64,000 bases of DNA. Source: Polaribacter sp. IC066 (GTDB lineage Bacteria > Bacteroidota > Bacteroidia > Flavobacteriales > Flavobacteriaceae). A program made the translations under genes and the position numbers. The stretch covers positions 33,750 to 97,749 of the forward strand of contig NZ_VORR01000011.1 in assembly GCF_007997085.1 (NCBI RefSeq), given 5' to 3'. This document shows, one piece after another, positions 8,094-18,586 of this stretch (positions within the stretch are counted from its first letter, which is position 1; every line of letters begins with the position of its first letter). The notes under the pieces are model-generated. The model ran no database searches. It was not told the DNA's origin and worked only from the letters and a program-made list of their open reading frames with translations.

Positions 8094-9824
8094 CTAGTGT
8101 CCTGTTGCTTCTCCAACACCACTTGGTATTCTTATGTTTTCTACAATTTCTTGAACTTCTTCTGGTGTTTCTGGTGTAAACTTCATTACTACTATAGAGA
8201 CTACAAAATTTAAAATCATGGCAACTGAACCAAAGCCTTCTGGAGAAATACCAAACCACCAATCTGCTTTCTCACCGCCACCAAACCAACCAAACTTAAA
8301 TTTGGTCATGTAAAACAACATCACTAAAATACCAACTACCATTCCTGCAACAGCACCTTCTTTGTTCATTTTTTTATAAAAAATACCCAAAATAATTGCT
8401 GGAAAAAAGGAAGCTGCTGCCAAACCAAATGCCAAAGCTACCGTGGCGGCGACAAATCCTGGCGGATTAATCCCAAAATAGCCCGCAACGCAAACTGCTA
8501 CTGTTGCAGCTAAACGTGCTGCAATTAATTCGCCTTTCTCTGAAATATCTGGATTGATCATTTTTTTGATTAAATCATGCGAAACAGAGGCAGAAATAAC
8601 CAATAACAAACCTGCTGCTGTAGATAAAGCGGCAGCTAAAGCACCTGCGGCAACTAAAGCAATTACCCAATCTGGTAAATTTGCAATCTCTGGATTTGCC
8701 AAAACCATAATATCATTGTCTATGACTAATTCGTTTTTACTTTCGTCAGCTAAATACTGAATCAATCCATCATTATTTTTATCTGTAAAACTTAATAAAC
8801 CTGTTGTTTCCCACTTTTTAAACCATTCTGGCATATTTTCATACGGTTGATTGGAAACCGTTTCTATCATATTTGTCCTAGCGAATACCGCAACTGCTGG
8901 CGCAGCTGTAAATAAAGTGGCGATAAGCAACAAAGCCAATCCTGCCGATTTACGGGCATCTTTCACTTTTTTTACGGTAAAAAATCGCACAATAACATGC
9001 GGCAAACCTGCTGTGCCCACCATTAAAGCTAACGTAATTGCAAAAACATCTACCATAGATTTTGTACCTTCTGTGTATTCTGCAAAACCAAGATCGGTGC
9101 TTAAACCGTCTAATTTATCTAATAAGTAAGTCCCTGAACCATCAGAAAGAGTGCTTCCAAAGCCTAGTTGCGGAATCGGATTTCCCGTCATTTGTATCGA
9201 AATAAAAATAGCAGGAACCATAAACGCAAATATCAAAACGCAATATTGTGCCACTTGTGTGTATGTGATTCCTTTCATTCCGCCTAAAACAGCATAAAAC
9301 AAAACGATTACCATTCCTATAATTACACCTGTATTAATATCTACTTCTAAAAAACGAGAAAACACCAAACCTACGCCACGCATTTGACCTGCGACATACG
9401 TAAACGAAACTAAAAGTGCACAAATAACACCAACCAAACGTGCAGTATTTGAATAATACCGATCTCCAATAAAATCGGGTACCGTAAATTTTCCAAACTT
9501 CCGTAAATATGGCGCTAATAAAAGCGCTAGTAAAACGTAACCCCCAGTCCAGCCCATTAAATAAACGGCACCGTCATAACCTGCAAAAGAAATAATTCCT
9601 GCCATAGAAATAAAGGAAGCAGCACTCATCCAATCTGCTGCTGTTGCCATTCCGTTCGCTAAAGGAGAAACGCCTCCTCCGGCAACATAAAATTCTTTTG
9701 TAGAGCCAGCTCTTGTGTAAATGGCGATACCTATATAGATTGCAAAAGTGATTCCAACGATGATGTAGGTCCAATTTTGAACGCCTAATCCATCAACAAA
9801 AAGTAAATTATTCATCATAGCCAT
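8094..9824 (-). CDS. Sodium:solute symporter, acetate (ActP-like) type
   Basis: 576 residues with about 13 hydrophobic segments, in the SSS family. The N-terminal stretch (TRAGSTKEFYVAGGGVSPLANG then MATAADWMSAASFISMAGII) is the hallmark of the acetate/short-chain carboxylate branch. The start ATG at 9824 overlaps the end of the DUF4212 gene by 17 bp, which suggests translational coupling. The acs gene follows. The substrate is therefore most likely acetate taken up with sodium at the inner membrane. An insertion of about 60 residues (NMIETVSNQPYENMPEWFKK region) sits in a loop, as is common in this branch. Confidence 0.9.
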   Translation of the reverse strand: MAMMNNLLFVDGLGVQNWTYIIVGITFAIYIGIAIYTRAGSTKEFYVAGGGVSPLANGMATAADWMSAASFISMAGIISFAGYDGAVYLMGWTGGYVLLALLLAPYLRKFGKFTVPDFIGDRYYSNTARLVGVICALLVSFTYVAGQMRGVGLVFSRFLEVDINTGVIIGMVIVLFYAVLGGMKGITYTQVAQYCVLIFAFMVPAIFISIQMTGNPIPQLGFGSTLSDGSGTYLLDKLDGLSTDLGFAEYTEGTKSMVDVFAITLALMVGTAGLPHVIVRFFTVKKVKDARKSAGLALLLIATLFTAAPAVAVFARTNMIETVSNQPYENMPEWFKKWETTGLLSFTDKNNDGLIQYLADESKNELVIDNDIMVLANPEIANLPDWVIALVAAGALAAALSTAAGLLLVISASVSHDLIKKMINPDISEKGELIAARLAATVAVCVAGYFGINPPGFVAATVALAFGLAAASFFPAIILGIFYKKMNKEGAVAGMVVGILVMLFYMTKFKFGWFGGGEKADWWFGISPEGFGSVAMILNFVVSIVVMKFTPETPEEVQEIVENIRIPSGVGEATGH

Positions 9825-10065
9825 ATTTTTTATCTAATTTATTCATCAGTCGAACATAAACGAATATGAGTATTACAAACACATACATGGCGCCTTGTTG
9901 GGCAAACCAAAATCCTAATTTAAATCCTCCAATTCTTATTTCATTTAGAGCATCTTTCAATAAAATTCCAGCGCCAAAGGAAACTATAAACCATATGGTA
10001 AGAAGGATGAAAAGATATCTTATATTTTCTTTCCAATAGGCTTTTGCTTTTGTTTTGTTTGTCAT
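9808..10065 (-). CDS. DUF4212 small subunit of the sodium/substrate symporter
   Basis: 85 residues with two transmembrane helices (about 17-38 and 48-72; FILLTIWFIVSFGAGILL and GFWFAQQGAMYVFVILIFVYV). Small DUF4212 proteins are encoded just ahead of ActP-like symporters and are thought to be an accessory subunit. The gene overlaps the symporter by 17 bp and is first in the three-gene operon. An upstream motif shared with surface-protein genes lies at 10118-10152. Confidence 0.9.
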   Translation of the reverse strand: MTNKTKAKAYWKENIRYLFILLTIWFIVSFGAGILLKDALNEIRIGGFKLGFWFAQQGAMYVFVILIFVYVRLMNKLDKKYGYDE

Positions 10066-10117
10066 AAGTTTAATTTTTCCAAATAATTATGTTTACAAAA
10101 CTAATGTATAAAGAGCT

Positions 10118-10152
10118 ATTAAAAGTCCGTAAAAAGTGATTAAATAGTTCTT
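10118..10152 (-). promoter_or_regulatory. Shared upstream motif, copy f (ahead of the acetate operon)
   Basis: Minus-strand sequence AATCACTTTTTACGGACTTTT. The right half matches the other copies (CTTTTnnGGACTTTT) while the AAAACCA half is degenerate. It is followed by TTAGTTTTG, a good match to a -7 TAnnTTTG element. The distance to the start codon at 10065 is about 60 bp. Confidence 0.45.
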
Positions 10153-10293
10153 AATTAGTATTAAAGCAATGTTGCTATCGAACGAATGTTATTATTTATT
10201 TTTTTATGTAACTTAAATTGAAATATCATTGACCATTGGATATACTAATTTAGCCAGGAGTTAGAATTCAGAGAAAAATCTTAATTTTAACAA

Positions 10294-10740
10294 ATGAAAA
10301 CAATGCGAAAAATTTATGGTACCATCTTTAAGACAAAAGCAGTTAAACGCAGTAATGAAAGATTAAACATTACAGAACTAGGAGTAGAGGTAGGCATACG
10401 AGTTTCTGTGTTCTATAAATGGTTTAAAGAATATGAGAAATTTGGTACAAGAAGTTTTTCTGGTAAAGGGATTTTAAAACAAAGTGTTGATTAAAAAGTA
10501 ATTAGTGAATTAAAAGCAAAGCTCAAAGAAGCAGAATTAAAAAGAGATATATTAAAAACAGCAATAGGCATTTTTTTCAAGAGCGGTCGATGCTATATGA
10601 TTTCATTAAAAGTGGTGAGAAAGTATTTAAGATTTAAAAAATGTGTTAAGTACTAGGGGGTAGGTTGTAGTGGATATTACCGTTGGACATGTTACTAATT
10701 CCTTAAGCGAAATATATGAAAATTATTAAAAACAAACAAT
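10294..10740 (+). pseudogene. Decayed IS3-family transposase (OrfA and start of OrfB)
   Basis: The frame from 10294 encodes an HTH OrfA (MKTMRKIYGTIFKTKAVKRS, then ITELGVEVGIRVSVFYKWFKEYEKFG) but stops at 10495. The same frame continues with SELKAKLKEAELKRDILKTAIGIF, the usual OrfA coiled-coil end, so a single nonsense change broke it. About 80 bases later an OrfB-like start (SGYYRW) is visible with further stops. It is a different IS3 subgroup from the copies at 0.6 and 55 kb. It sits between the acetate operon and the SusC gene. Confidence 0.75.
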
Positions 10741-10920
10741 TCTCTTGCAGCGTTCTTATTACAACACTCAAAAAAAGTATTGTAAAATATTCAACTTGCT
10801 TTTAAGATAAACCTTTTCTTGCACGCGATGATTAAATACTTACAAATCAGATATTTGAATATCTTAAACATCTACTTATGATTAGGTTATAAAAATTTTA
10901 ATAAGGTCAAATAGATTTAT

Positions 10921-10955
10921 TAAGACGAAAACCATCCTCTTTTCGGATTTTACTG
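10921..10955 (+). promoter_or_regulatory. Shared upstream motif, copy a (ahead of SusC at 11016)
   Basis: TAAGACGAAAACCATCC then TCTTTTCGGATTTTACTG. It is the best-conserved pair together with copy b at 33826-33860. A -7-like TAGTTTAG follows about 20 bp downstream, and the SusC start is 60-70 bp away. Confidence 0.65.
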
Positions 10956-11015
10956 CTTAATTAATAATGTAGTTTAGCATAATAATTTAATAAACATTTA
11001 ACATAATTACTTAAT

Positions 11016-14000
11016 ATGAAACAGAAAGCAATAAACAGAAAACCTATTCAAAGTTTTACGTTGTTATTATTATTGGTGTTTTTTAGTTTTACCGGAGCTA
11101 ATTTAAACGCCCAACAGGTTTCAGGTACTGTTGTAGATACTTCAGGAACCCCATTGCCGGGAATTTCTGTGGTAGAGAAGGGAACGACCAATGGAACAAG
11201 TACCGATTTTAATGGTACCTATTCTTTAGCTCTTAAAAATGGAAAAAAAACACTCGTTTTTTCTTCCTTGGGCTTTGAAAAATTAGAGTTAACAATTGGT
11301 AATAAAACAGTTATTAATGCTACTCTTCAAGACTCTAACGAATCTTTAGATGAGATTGTAGTTATTGGGTACGCACGAGTTAAAAGAGAGAAAGTATTAG
11401 GTTCTGTAGCTAGTGTAACCGCAGAACAGATGGAGAAATCAACACCTATACAAGCTTTTGACGCAATTCAAGGTAAAGTATCTGGGGTTCAAATAAGAAC
11501 AAACAATGGCCCAGGTCAAGGATTTGATGTTCAGATTCGAGGTATCTCTTCTCTTGGCGGGAGTACAAATCCTTTGTTTGTTGTTAATGGTCAGCAATTA
11601 GACAATATTGACAATATTGATCCTGCTGACATTAAAAGTTTAGACGTATTAAAAGATGCAGCTAGTACTTCTCTTTATGGTGCTAGAGGAGCAAATGGTG
11701 TTGTAGTAATTACCACAAAAAGAGGTAAAGCAGGTGAGCTTACACTAGATGTTTCAAACATTTTAAGTATTTCAACATTAGTTGGAGATTTACGAGTGGC
11801 TAATGCTGATGATAGACTGTTCTATGAGGGTACAAGAAGCGGGCGAGGAAATCTACATCCATGGCAAAGGGATTCTTTAAGTACGCTTTTTAGAAATTCT
11901 TATAATCTACAAAAATTAATGATGAAACCTGCGGTAAGAACACAAACAAATGTAGCCTTGAGTGGTGGTTCTGAAAAAGCTCGATTTTATTGGAATACTG
12001 GTTTTTTACAGGAGGGTGGCATTGTACGAAATAGTGGATATAAGAGAGCAAATACAAACCTTAGGTTAGATCTTAAACCGAACAATTGGTTAGATATAGC
12101 TACTAACGTAAATTTATCCTTCGAAGATAGATCAGGTGTAAACGAGAGTGAAGCTTTGGGCACTATAGTAGATCGTATTCCATTTTTTCCTTTATTCGAA
12201 GAAAATGGTGAGTATACAAGACGGATTAATGGTCAACGAAATCCTTTGGCTGAAGCAGATTTTGGAGTAAACAGTAGAAGAACATATAGAGCTACAATTT
12301 TTAACGATGCCACCGTAAAATTAGTAAAAAATCTTACTTTTAGAACCACGGTTGGAGCTTCTTTTAGAGTGGATAAAATTTTAAATTTCGAGCCAGTTAT
12401 TTTGCAGAATCCAAATGGTGAGGGGTTTCCTTCTGGAAGAGAAAGAATACCACTTTCTTATGGAATTCAGCAAGAGAATGTTTTAAATTATGGAAATTCA
12501 TGGGGAGATCATAACTTAGTAGTTATTGCTGCGACGCAAGTTCAAAGAGAAGTTACTGAAAATTCTGATTTTTCGGCTAATCAATTTGTGAATGACCGTG
12601 TACAGACTTTTAATAATACCGCACCAGAGGTTATTATTTCTAGGTCGGAAAATAGTAGAGAGGGTTTATTTTCTTTAGTTGGTAGTGCTGCATATGATTA
12701 TAAAGGCAAATATTTAATTGGAGGTTCTATACGAAGAGATGGTTCTTCTAAATTTGCAACAAATAATAAATTTGCCTATTTCCCCTCTGCTTCGGCAGGT
12801 TGGAATATTGCTAAAGAAAATTTCTTGAAAGAAAATACGGTTATTAATCGATTAATGTTAAAAGCTAGCTGGGGTGTTGTAGGTAATGAAGATGGTCTTG
12901 GAAGGTATGAGTTTTTTAGTTCATTGAGACCAGGAAGTACCTATAACGGAGAGGCGGGTATTGCACCAGCGCGTTTAGGAAATCCTGATTTAAAATGGGA
13001 GACGACTACTTCTTCTGATTTAGGGCTAAATTTAGCATTGCTTGATAACAGACTTGAGGTTGATGTAGCTTTCTGGAAAAGAAAGACCGCAGATCTTTTA
13101 GCTTCAGTACCGTTGCCCGAAGAAACAGGTTTTGGTTCTGTGCGCCGGAACATTGGTAATATAGAAAATAGAGGTTTTGATCTTAACATAAATGCGACCA
13201 TTATTAGAACGGAAAATTTTACATGGTCAAGCAATTTTAATATTGGATATCTTGAAAATGAAGTAACAAAATTAGCAGGAGGAACGCAGTTTCAAGCTGG
13301 TAGAACACTTATAGAAGAAGGGCAACCGATAGGTAATTTCTTTGGCTATAGAAACTTAGGAGTATACCAGTACAATGAATCAAATGCATATACTGATAAT
13401 GGTGTGAGATTGATGCCTGTAGTCGAAAATAATAGAGTTGTTTATGAAGACTTTACAAACTCACAGGGTGTTATAGTTAATAGACCAGTTTATACATTAA
13501 ATGGTCAACCATATGCTGGTGACGCTATTAATAAACATAGAGCTGCAAATATAGTATCGAGAGGAGGAGATATTATATGGGAAGATCTTCCAGATGCAGA
13601 TGGTAATTATAATTTTGTAATTGATGATTTTGATAGACAAATTTTAGGAAACGGTCTAGCCAATGTTTTTGGTGGTTTTTCGCATAATATTAGATACAAA
13701 AATTTTGGAGTAAGTTTTCAATTTGATTATAGCTTAAATCATGATATTTATGCCAGATGGGATCAAGAAAGAAACGATACCAATTCAATTGGAGAAACGC
13801 CAGGTCCAGAGCGTATATATGGGCAATGGATGCGACCAGGAGATGTAACAGTGTATCCACGTTTATCTCGTTTAGCTCAAAATAATGTGTTTGGTAGCAA
13901 TCCACAAAGCTTTTTTGTTACTGATGGTAGTTACATAAAGTTTAGGTACATTCGATTTAATTATAGTTTACCAAAAGATGTGATTAAAAAGATAAAAGGA

Positions 14001-14174
14001 GTAAGCAATATTTCATTAAATTTTGCTGTAAATAATGTGTTAACTTGGACAAATTATAACGGGTATAACCCAGAGTTTGGGTCAAGAGGCGCTGCATTAA
14101 CACCAAATGAAGACAATATGAGATTTCCAAACGATCGTGAATTTATATTAGGATTAAATGTGCAACTAAAATAA
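11016..14174 (+). CDS. SusC-like TonB-dependent outer-membrane oligosaccharide importer
   Basis: 1052 residues. A long signal peptide (about 1-33), then a carboxypeptidase-regulatory-like domain (VSGTVVDTSGTPLPGISVVE, about 34-115), a TonB plug (about 120-225, with GVQIRTNNGPGQGFDVQIRG and DIKSLDVLKDAASTSLYGARGANGVV) and a 22-strand barrel ending in FILGLNVQLK. It imports glycan fragments across the outer membrane with the SusD lipoprotein encoded 16 bp downstream. The usual VGYGTQKK box after the TonB-box region is here VIGYARVKRE, a divergent form. It starts a three-gene operon with the fasciclin-like lipoprotein and carries upstream motif a. Confidence 0.93.
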   Translation: MKQKAINRKPIQSFTLLLLLVFFSFTGANLNAQQVSGTVVDTSGTPLPGISVVEKGTTNGTSTDFNGTYSLALKNGKKTLVFSSLGFEKLELTIGNKTVINATLQDSNESLDEIVVIGYARVKREKVLGSVASVTAEQMEKSTPIQAFDAIQGKVSGVQIRTNNGPGQGFDVQIRGISSLGGSTNPLFVVNGQQLDNIDNIDPADIKSLDVLKDAASTSLYGARGANGVVVITTKRGKAGELTLDVSNILSISTLVGDLRVANADDRLFYEGTRSGRGNLHPWQRDSLSTLFRNSYNLQKLMMKPAVRTQTNVALSGGSEKARFYWNTGFLQEGGIVRNSGYKRANTNLRLDLKPNNWLDIATNVNLSFEDRSGVNESEALGTIVDRIPFFPLFEENGEYTRRINGQRNPLAEADFGVNSRRTYRATIFNDATVKLVKNLTFRTTVGASFRVDKILNFEPVILQNPNGEGFPSGRERIPLSYGIQQENVLNYGNSWGDHNLVVIAATQVQREVTENSDFSANQFVNDRVQTFNNTAPEVIISRSENSREGLFSLVGSAAYDYKGKYLIGGSIRRDGSSKFATNNKFAYFPSASAGWNIAKENFLKENTVINRLMLKASWGVVGNEDGLGRYEFFSSLRPGSTYNGEAGIAPARLGNPDLKWETTTSSDLGLNLALLDNRLEVDVAFWKRKTADLLASVPLPEETGFGSVRRNIGNIENRGFDLNINATIIRTENFTWSSNFNIGYLENEVTKLAGGTQFQAGRTLIEEGQPIGNFFGYRNLGVYQYNESNAYTDNGVRLMPVVENNRVVYEDFTNSQGVIVNRPVYTLNGQPYAGDAINKHRAANIVSRGGDIIWEDLPDADGNYNFVIDDFDRQILGNGLANVFGGFSHNIRYKNFGVSFQFDYSLNHDIYARWDQERNDTNSIGETPGPERIYGQWMRPGDVTVYPRLSRLAQNNVFGSNPQSFFVTDGSYIKFRYIRFNYSLPKDVIKKIKGVSNISLNFAVNNVLTWTNYNGYNPEFGSRGAALTPNEDNMRFPNDREFILGLNVQLK

Positions 14175-14190
14175 AAAAAAAACAGGTAAA

Positions 14191-15750
14191 ATGAAAAATT
14201 ATAATAAACTTATAAAACAAGTTAAACTTACTTCTAGCATGCTTATTTTGCTTTTGGTTGGCTATTCTTGTGATAACATTACAGAAGAAAATCCGATAAG
14301 TGAAATAGGTACATCGCAATTTTGGTTAAATAATTCGGATGCGAATACAGGTGTTGTTGCTATTTATGATGCCTTGCAGCCTACTTATAGATCCTCGCAT
14401 CTTCAATGGGGAGAATTTAGATCAGATAATTTTCAAGCTTATAGTAATTCGACTTCAATAAATAATGCTTCTTATCCATTAAATAACATCTTTGCTGGCG
14501 ACGGATCTATGCGATGGAATGATATTTACGGTGCTATTTACAGAGCCAATTCAGCCATAGAGAACATACCAAATATATCTGGTGCAAATCCAAATTTGTT
14601 AGCAGAGGCATTAACCATAAGAGCAAAATTGTATTTTGATGCTGTTAGAGTTTGGGGTGCTGTGCCTTTTATTACAGAAACTGTTATAAATATTGAAGAT
14701 GCTGCAAGACCAGCTACAGACCCAATGACCATAATGAATGAGTTGATTATTCCAGATATGATAAAAGCAGAAGGTCTTTTTACAGTTCTATCTAGAGAAT
14801 TCAGATTTTCTTTATCAAGTCTTTACTGCTTGCAAGCAGAAGTGTATATGTGGCGAGAAGAGTTTGATAAAGCAAAAATTGTTTTAGACAAATTAGTGAA
14901 CCTAGGAGAATACAGTCTAGTTACTACTACTGAAGGATACTTTAATTTGTTTGCAAACGACCAAGGTGGGCTAGGTAAAATTCAGATAGGGCCAGAACTA
15001 ATTATGTCTATCCGTTTTGATCTAATAGATGCAGATAGATCTGGTATATTTAATTTCTTTAATGGTGGTATTCAGCAATTTGCGATATCAGAGGATGCAG
15101 ACCTAAAATGGAGAGAAAAGTTTCCTACAGATTCATTAGAATGGGTAAATAAATATCCAAATACAGCACCTGTTGCAACAAGAACCCTTAATTTAGTAGA
15201 TGATAATGGTGCTATAAGAGATTCTATAATACCAGTCTATGGAGACTGGAGGTATTTTATGGTTCGTGAAGGAGGTGTAGAATTAGGTCCAAGTGATGGG
15301 CGAGCTATGTTTACCAAGTGGGGTAAAGGTATTTCTTATGATAGAAGCCAAGATGATACAGATATTAATTTATACCGTTATGCAGACATGCTTTTAATGT
15401 TAGCAGAAGCAGAAAATCAATTAGACAATGCAATCAGTATAGCAAGGTCTTTAGAAATTGTAAATGAGTTAAGAACTGCAAGAATGCTTCCTCCTGTGAA
15501 TATTTTTGAATTTGGCGGAACCAAAGAATTAAGAGAGCACTTTTTATTGGATGAGAGACGTTTCGAGTTATTTGGCGAAGGAAAAAGATGGTGGGATTTA
15601 CGTAGAACAGACAAAGCGATAGAAATTCTAAATCCTATTTTATTGTTAAAAGACGGAGGAGTGCAGATAACCCAAGATCGTTTGCTTTTTCCAATATTTA
15701 ATGATCATTTAATAGAAAACCCGCTTTTAAAGCAAAACCTCGGTTACTAA
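14191..15750 (+). CDS. SusD-like glycan-binding lipoprotein
   Basis: 519 residues. The lipobox is in LLLVGYSCDN (Cys about residue 27). SusD/RagB features are the N-terminal SQFWLNNSDANTGVVAIYDAL helix, GAIYRANSAIENIP, TPR-like helices with YADMLLMLAEAENQL (about 395) and the C-terminal ERRFELFGEGKRWWDLRRTDKA. It caps the SusC barrel on the cell surface and binds the glycan. It lies 16 bp after SusC and 16 bp before the fasciclin-like gene. Confidence 0.93.
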   Translation: MKNYNKLIKQVKLTSSMLILLLVGYSCDNITEENPISEIGTSQFWLNNSDANTGVVAIYDALQPTYRSSHLQWGEFRSDNFQAYSNSTSINNASYPLNNIFAGDGSMRWNDIYGAIYRANSAIENIPNISGANPNLLAEALTIRAKLYFDAVRVWGAVPFITETVINIEDAARPATDPMTIMNELIIPDMIKAEGLFTVLSREFRFSLSSLYCLQAEVYMWREEFDKAKIVLDKLVNLGEYSLVTTTEGYFNLFANDQGGLGKIQIGPELIMSIRFDLIDADRSGIFNFFNGGIQQFAISEDADLKWREKFPTDSLEWVNKYPNTAPVATRTLNLVDDNGAIRDSIIPVYGDWRYFMVREGGVELGPSDGRAMFTKWGKGISYDRSQDDTDINLYRYADMLLMLAEAENQLDNAISIARSLEIVNELRTARMLPPVNIFEFGGTKELREHFLLDERRFELFGEGKRWWDLRRTDKAIEILNPILLLKDGGVQITQDRLLFPIFNDHLIENPLLKQNLGY

Positions 15751-15766
15751 TAAAAAACACACAAAA

Positions 15767-16579
15767 ATGAAAACAATAAATAAAATAAAAATTTTTAGGG
15801 TAGTAGTAGTACTTTTTACTGCCTCCATTTTTACAGGGTGTGAACTTGGTTTGCAAGAAGAGTATGACTTTAAACCAGAATTAACAATTACTAATTCTTT
15901 TAAGGATATTACTGCATGGGAGTTTATGAATAACTTCGGCTTGGATTCTTTGAGGGATGTGCAGACTGATGAGTTAGTTTTAGACCCTGTGACTGGAGCG
16001 CGTCAAATAGATGGTGATAGTTTTGATTATATGTTAGCTGCAATTAAAAAAGCAGGGTTAGAGGATTTGTATCAGCAGACAGCTACTACAAATAGAACCT
16101 ATTTTTTACTAAACAACAGAGCCTTTTTACAAGGTAGAAGTATTTTACGAACGGTTACAGGATCTAACAGTACTATCATTTTTGAAGGATTTGTTGGTGG
16201 TATACCCATCCTTAGAGAAGGTACAGCAGAAGAAATTATGGAAACTGTAGACACTCCTGAAGAAATGGAGAAATTGAAAGCAATTCTTATGTATCATATA
16301 GTTACAGAATACGTTGCGCAAAGACCTACCTTATTTTTATTTGGGGAATGGTATGTATACCAGACCTTACTACCAGGACAAGACGGTTTAATTGGACTTA
16401 TGAGAGATGAGATTGATTTCATAAATATAAATGGTAGAAGAAGAAATCCACAATATAGTCCTTCACCAATGCCAGCATCTTCACAAGTATGGGATGCACA
16501 AGTTTATAACCATAATTATATCTTTTCAAATGGTATTGGACATCATTTAAGTGAGCCAGTGAGAAATAAACCTTATTAG
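15767..16579 (+). CDS. Fasciclin-like surface lipoprotein of the SusCD operon
   Basis: 270 residues with a lipobox in SIFTGCELG (Cys about 25). The body shows a weak FAS1/fasciclin pattern: FDYMLAAIKKAGLEDLYQ, then TYFLLNNRAF (in place of the usual TVFAPTNxAF), LKAILMYHIV, and near the end NYIFSNGIGHHL (in place of NGVIHVID). FAS1 lipoproteins appear as third members of some SusCD operons, where they probably bind glycan or other surface proteins. Assignment rests on pattern order and is moderate. A terminator follows at 16641. Confidence 0.6.
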   Translation: MKTINKIKIFRVVVVLFTASIFTGCELGLQEEYDFKPELTITNSFKDITAWEFMNNFGLDSLRDVQTDELVLDPVTGARQIDGDSFDYMLAAIKKAGLEDLYQQTATTNRTYFLLNNRAFLQGRSILRTVTGSNSTIIFEGFVGGIPILREGTAEEIMETVDTPEEMEKLKAILMYHIVTEYVAQRPTLFLFGEWYVYQTLLPGQDGLIGLMRDEIDFININGRRRNPQYSPSPMPASSQVWDAQVYNHNYIFSNGIGHHLSEPVRNKPY

Positions 16580-16640
16580 AAAGTAAATGGTGTAGCTATT
16601 TTTTAAATTCAGATAGCTATTAAATTTCAATTAATTTAAG

Positions 16641-16679
16641 AAATCCTCTATAATAAATTGTTTATGGAGGATTTTTTTT
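16641..16679 (+). terminator. Terminator of the SusCD-fasciclin operon
   Basis: An AATCCTC / GAGGATT stem with an AT-rich loop followed by eight T. It lies about 60 bp beyond the stop of the third gene. Confidence 0.8.
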
Positions 16680-16880
16680 GTGAAGATAATAGTGCTAATT
16701 AACTTTGAAAAACAGCCAAGCTATAAATACAAAATTATTAGATGAACGTGCCTGTATTCGGGAGTGTAAATTAAACTTTGTTTGTTAGTTTTTTCCGTTT
16801 CAAAAATAATTTAATTTTTTCTCTTCATATGGTTGTTTAAAAAAATCGAGTTGTTTTTAAAGTGAGTCCCAGCGGTGGCG

Positions 16881-18105
16881 TCACGATTTGCTTGGTTTTG
16901 AATTAATAGCGAGCTCAATTCTATTTCCAAATTTAATATATAATTGTTGAATTGTCAAACTCCAAGTATGAAGCGGTGCTATCCAATTTTTTTTGGATGT
17001 TCTTTGTTGCAAGAGAAAACAACTTTAAAAGTGCCATATCACTGATAAACGCTCCTTTTTTTTGGTCACTTTTCTTACCTGACGATGAAATCCCTCTAGA
17101 GTATTGGTGGTGTAAATAATCCTTCTTATCGGTTATGAATATTCAAAATATGCCGATAATACCTCCTAGTTCCGCTCCCAACTCTGAATGACCACTGGAT
17201 ATTTTTCGCCTCATTTTTAAGATAATTTTAGTAATTGGTCTTCTGTAACCGATTTATTAACGCCTTATAAACCAATTTTAAATCGATCATAAACTCTTTT
17301 TGGTCTTTAGAAGCCACATACTTTAAAGAGTTTCTAATTTGATGAACAATACATTTTTGGATTTTTGTTTTCGAAAAAATACTCAAAATAGCCTCACTAA
17401 ACCCTTTTAAATTATCGGTACAAGCTATTAAAATATTAGTGAAACCTCGGTTATTTAAATCTGTAAGAACTTGAAGCCAAAAATTAGCCCCTTCACTTTG
17501 AGATATACATTCCTAAAATTTCCTTTTTTATTTCTTTAGTAATTCCCAAAATAGTGTACAAAGCTCTATGTTTTATTTTACTGTTTACATGCACTTTATA
17601 ATGCATAGCATTCAACCAAACAATGCAGTAAATCGATTCTAAAGGTCTGTTTTTTTTGGGCTTTAATGTATGGAATAATACGGTCTGTAATTTCTGACAA
17701 AACCGTGTGAGAAATACTCATATCATACATTTCTTCGATGTGAGAAGAAATATCTCGCAGACTCATTCTTAAGCCATGTAAGGTGCTAATTTTTTCCGAT
17801 AAATTATCAGCTAAAATTGTTTGACGTTTCTTTATAATGCTAGGTTCAAAACTGCTATTTCTATCCGTAGGTGTCGTTATTGCTGTCTCGCCAATATTGG
17901 TTTTTAAGGTCTTTTTACTTGTACCATTGCGTTTGTTTTTTTTTGGTTCTTCTAATAAATATGCAAACATTTCTGCGTCTAAAGCTTTTTCTATAAACTC
18001 TTCAATATCGGTGTAAAAGCACCATCTTTCCCAAATAAACTCTTATCTGATAATAACTGATTTACTGCTTTTTTTTTCAAAGGCTTGTTGTTTACGTGTC
18101 CATAT
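16881..18105 (-). pseudogene. Decayed IS256-type (mutator) transposase
   Basis: Read on the minus strand from about 18105, the pieces follow an IS256 transposase in order: LLSDKSLFGKDGAFTPI, then the open frame 17970-17596 (TLKTNIGE...RDRNSSFEPSIIKKRQ...SEKI..LHGLRMSLRDISSHIEEMYDMSIS), then IIYLDAMHY-like, GMYISKSEGANFWLQVLTDLNNRG, IACTDNLKGFSEAI, KCIVHQIRNSLKYVASKDQ, and finally KKWIAPLHTWSLTIQQLYIKFGNRIEL ending near 16881. Several stops and frameshifts separate the pieces, so it is inactive. Terminal inverted repeats could not be placed with certainty. Confidence 0.8.
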
Positions 18106-18477
18106 TTTCTGTTTGAATTAAATTAATACTTTTTTCTATTCAGACAGAGTTGAGTTTACAGTCTTTTTAAAATTAAATTTTAGACACCACTTTTCTCAAA
18201 GTTTCTTATTTAAATCATTGTTGTCCGATTAAAACTATTTTAAATTCAGTTACATCAATAAATATTAGGGTTTAACGTCATTTTTTTAATTAATAGTTTC
18301 AATTTGAAGTTGCCTTTAAAAAGACAAATAAATGCAACTTTTATTTTAAAACACCTCTGTATTTTAGTTAGTTAGAATTAATTCTTGTCTCTTGATTCTA
18401 AAATTGAGTTGTGTTGAACTAGTTTTACTAAACGATTTCGGTACTTTTATCGGACAATAGTGTACTTAAATACAATT

Positions 18478-18512
18478 TTGTACGAAATCCAACATGTTTA
18501 TGGATTTTTACA
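18478..18512 (+). promoter_or_regulatory. Shared upstream motif, copy g (ahead of 18587)
   Basis: ACGAAATCCAAC then ATGTTTATGGATTTTTAC. It aligns without gaps to copy a (ACGAAAACCATC then CTCTTTTCGGATTTTAC). The start codon is about 75-85 bp downstream. The rest of the 18106-18586 stretch holds no gene that I can see. Confidence 0.55.
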
Positions 18513-18586
18513 TCCTTTAAAAGTTTTAAATTTAACTCACAAAGTAATAAGAGTATTGCTTTATTAACTTTTTTAAATTTATTATT

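Noticed and set aside
17596..17970. Stand-alone 124-residue protein
   Set aside because: It is the middle of a decayed IS256-type transposase that continues in other frames.
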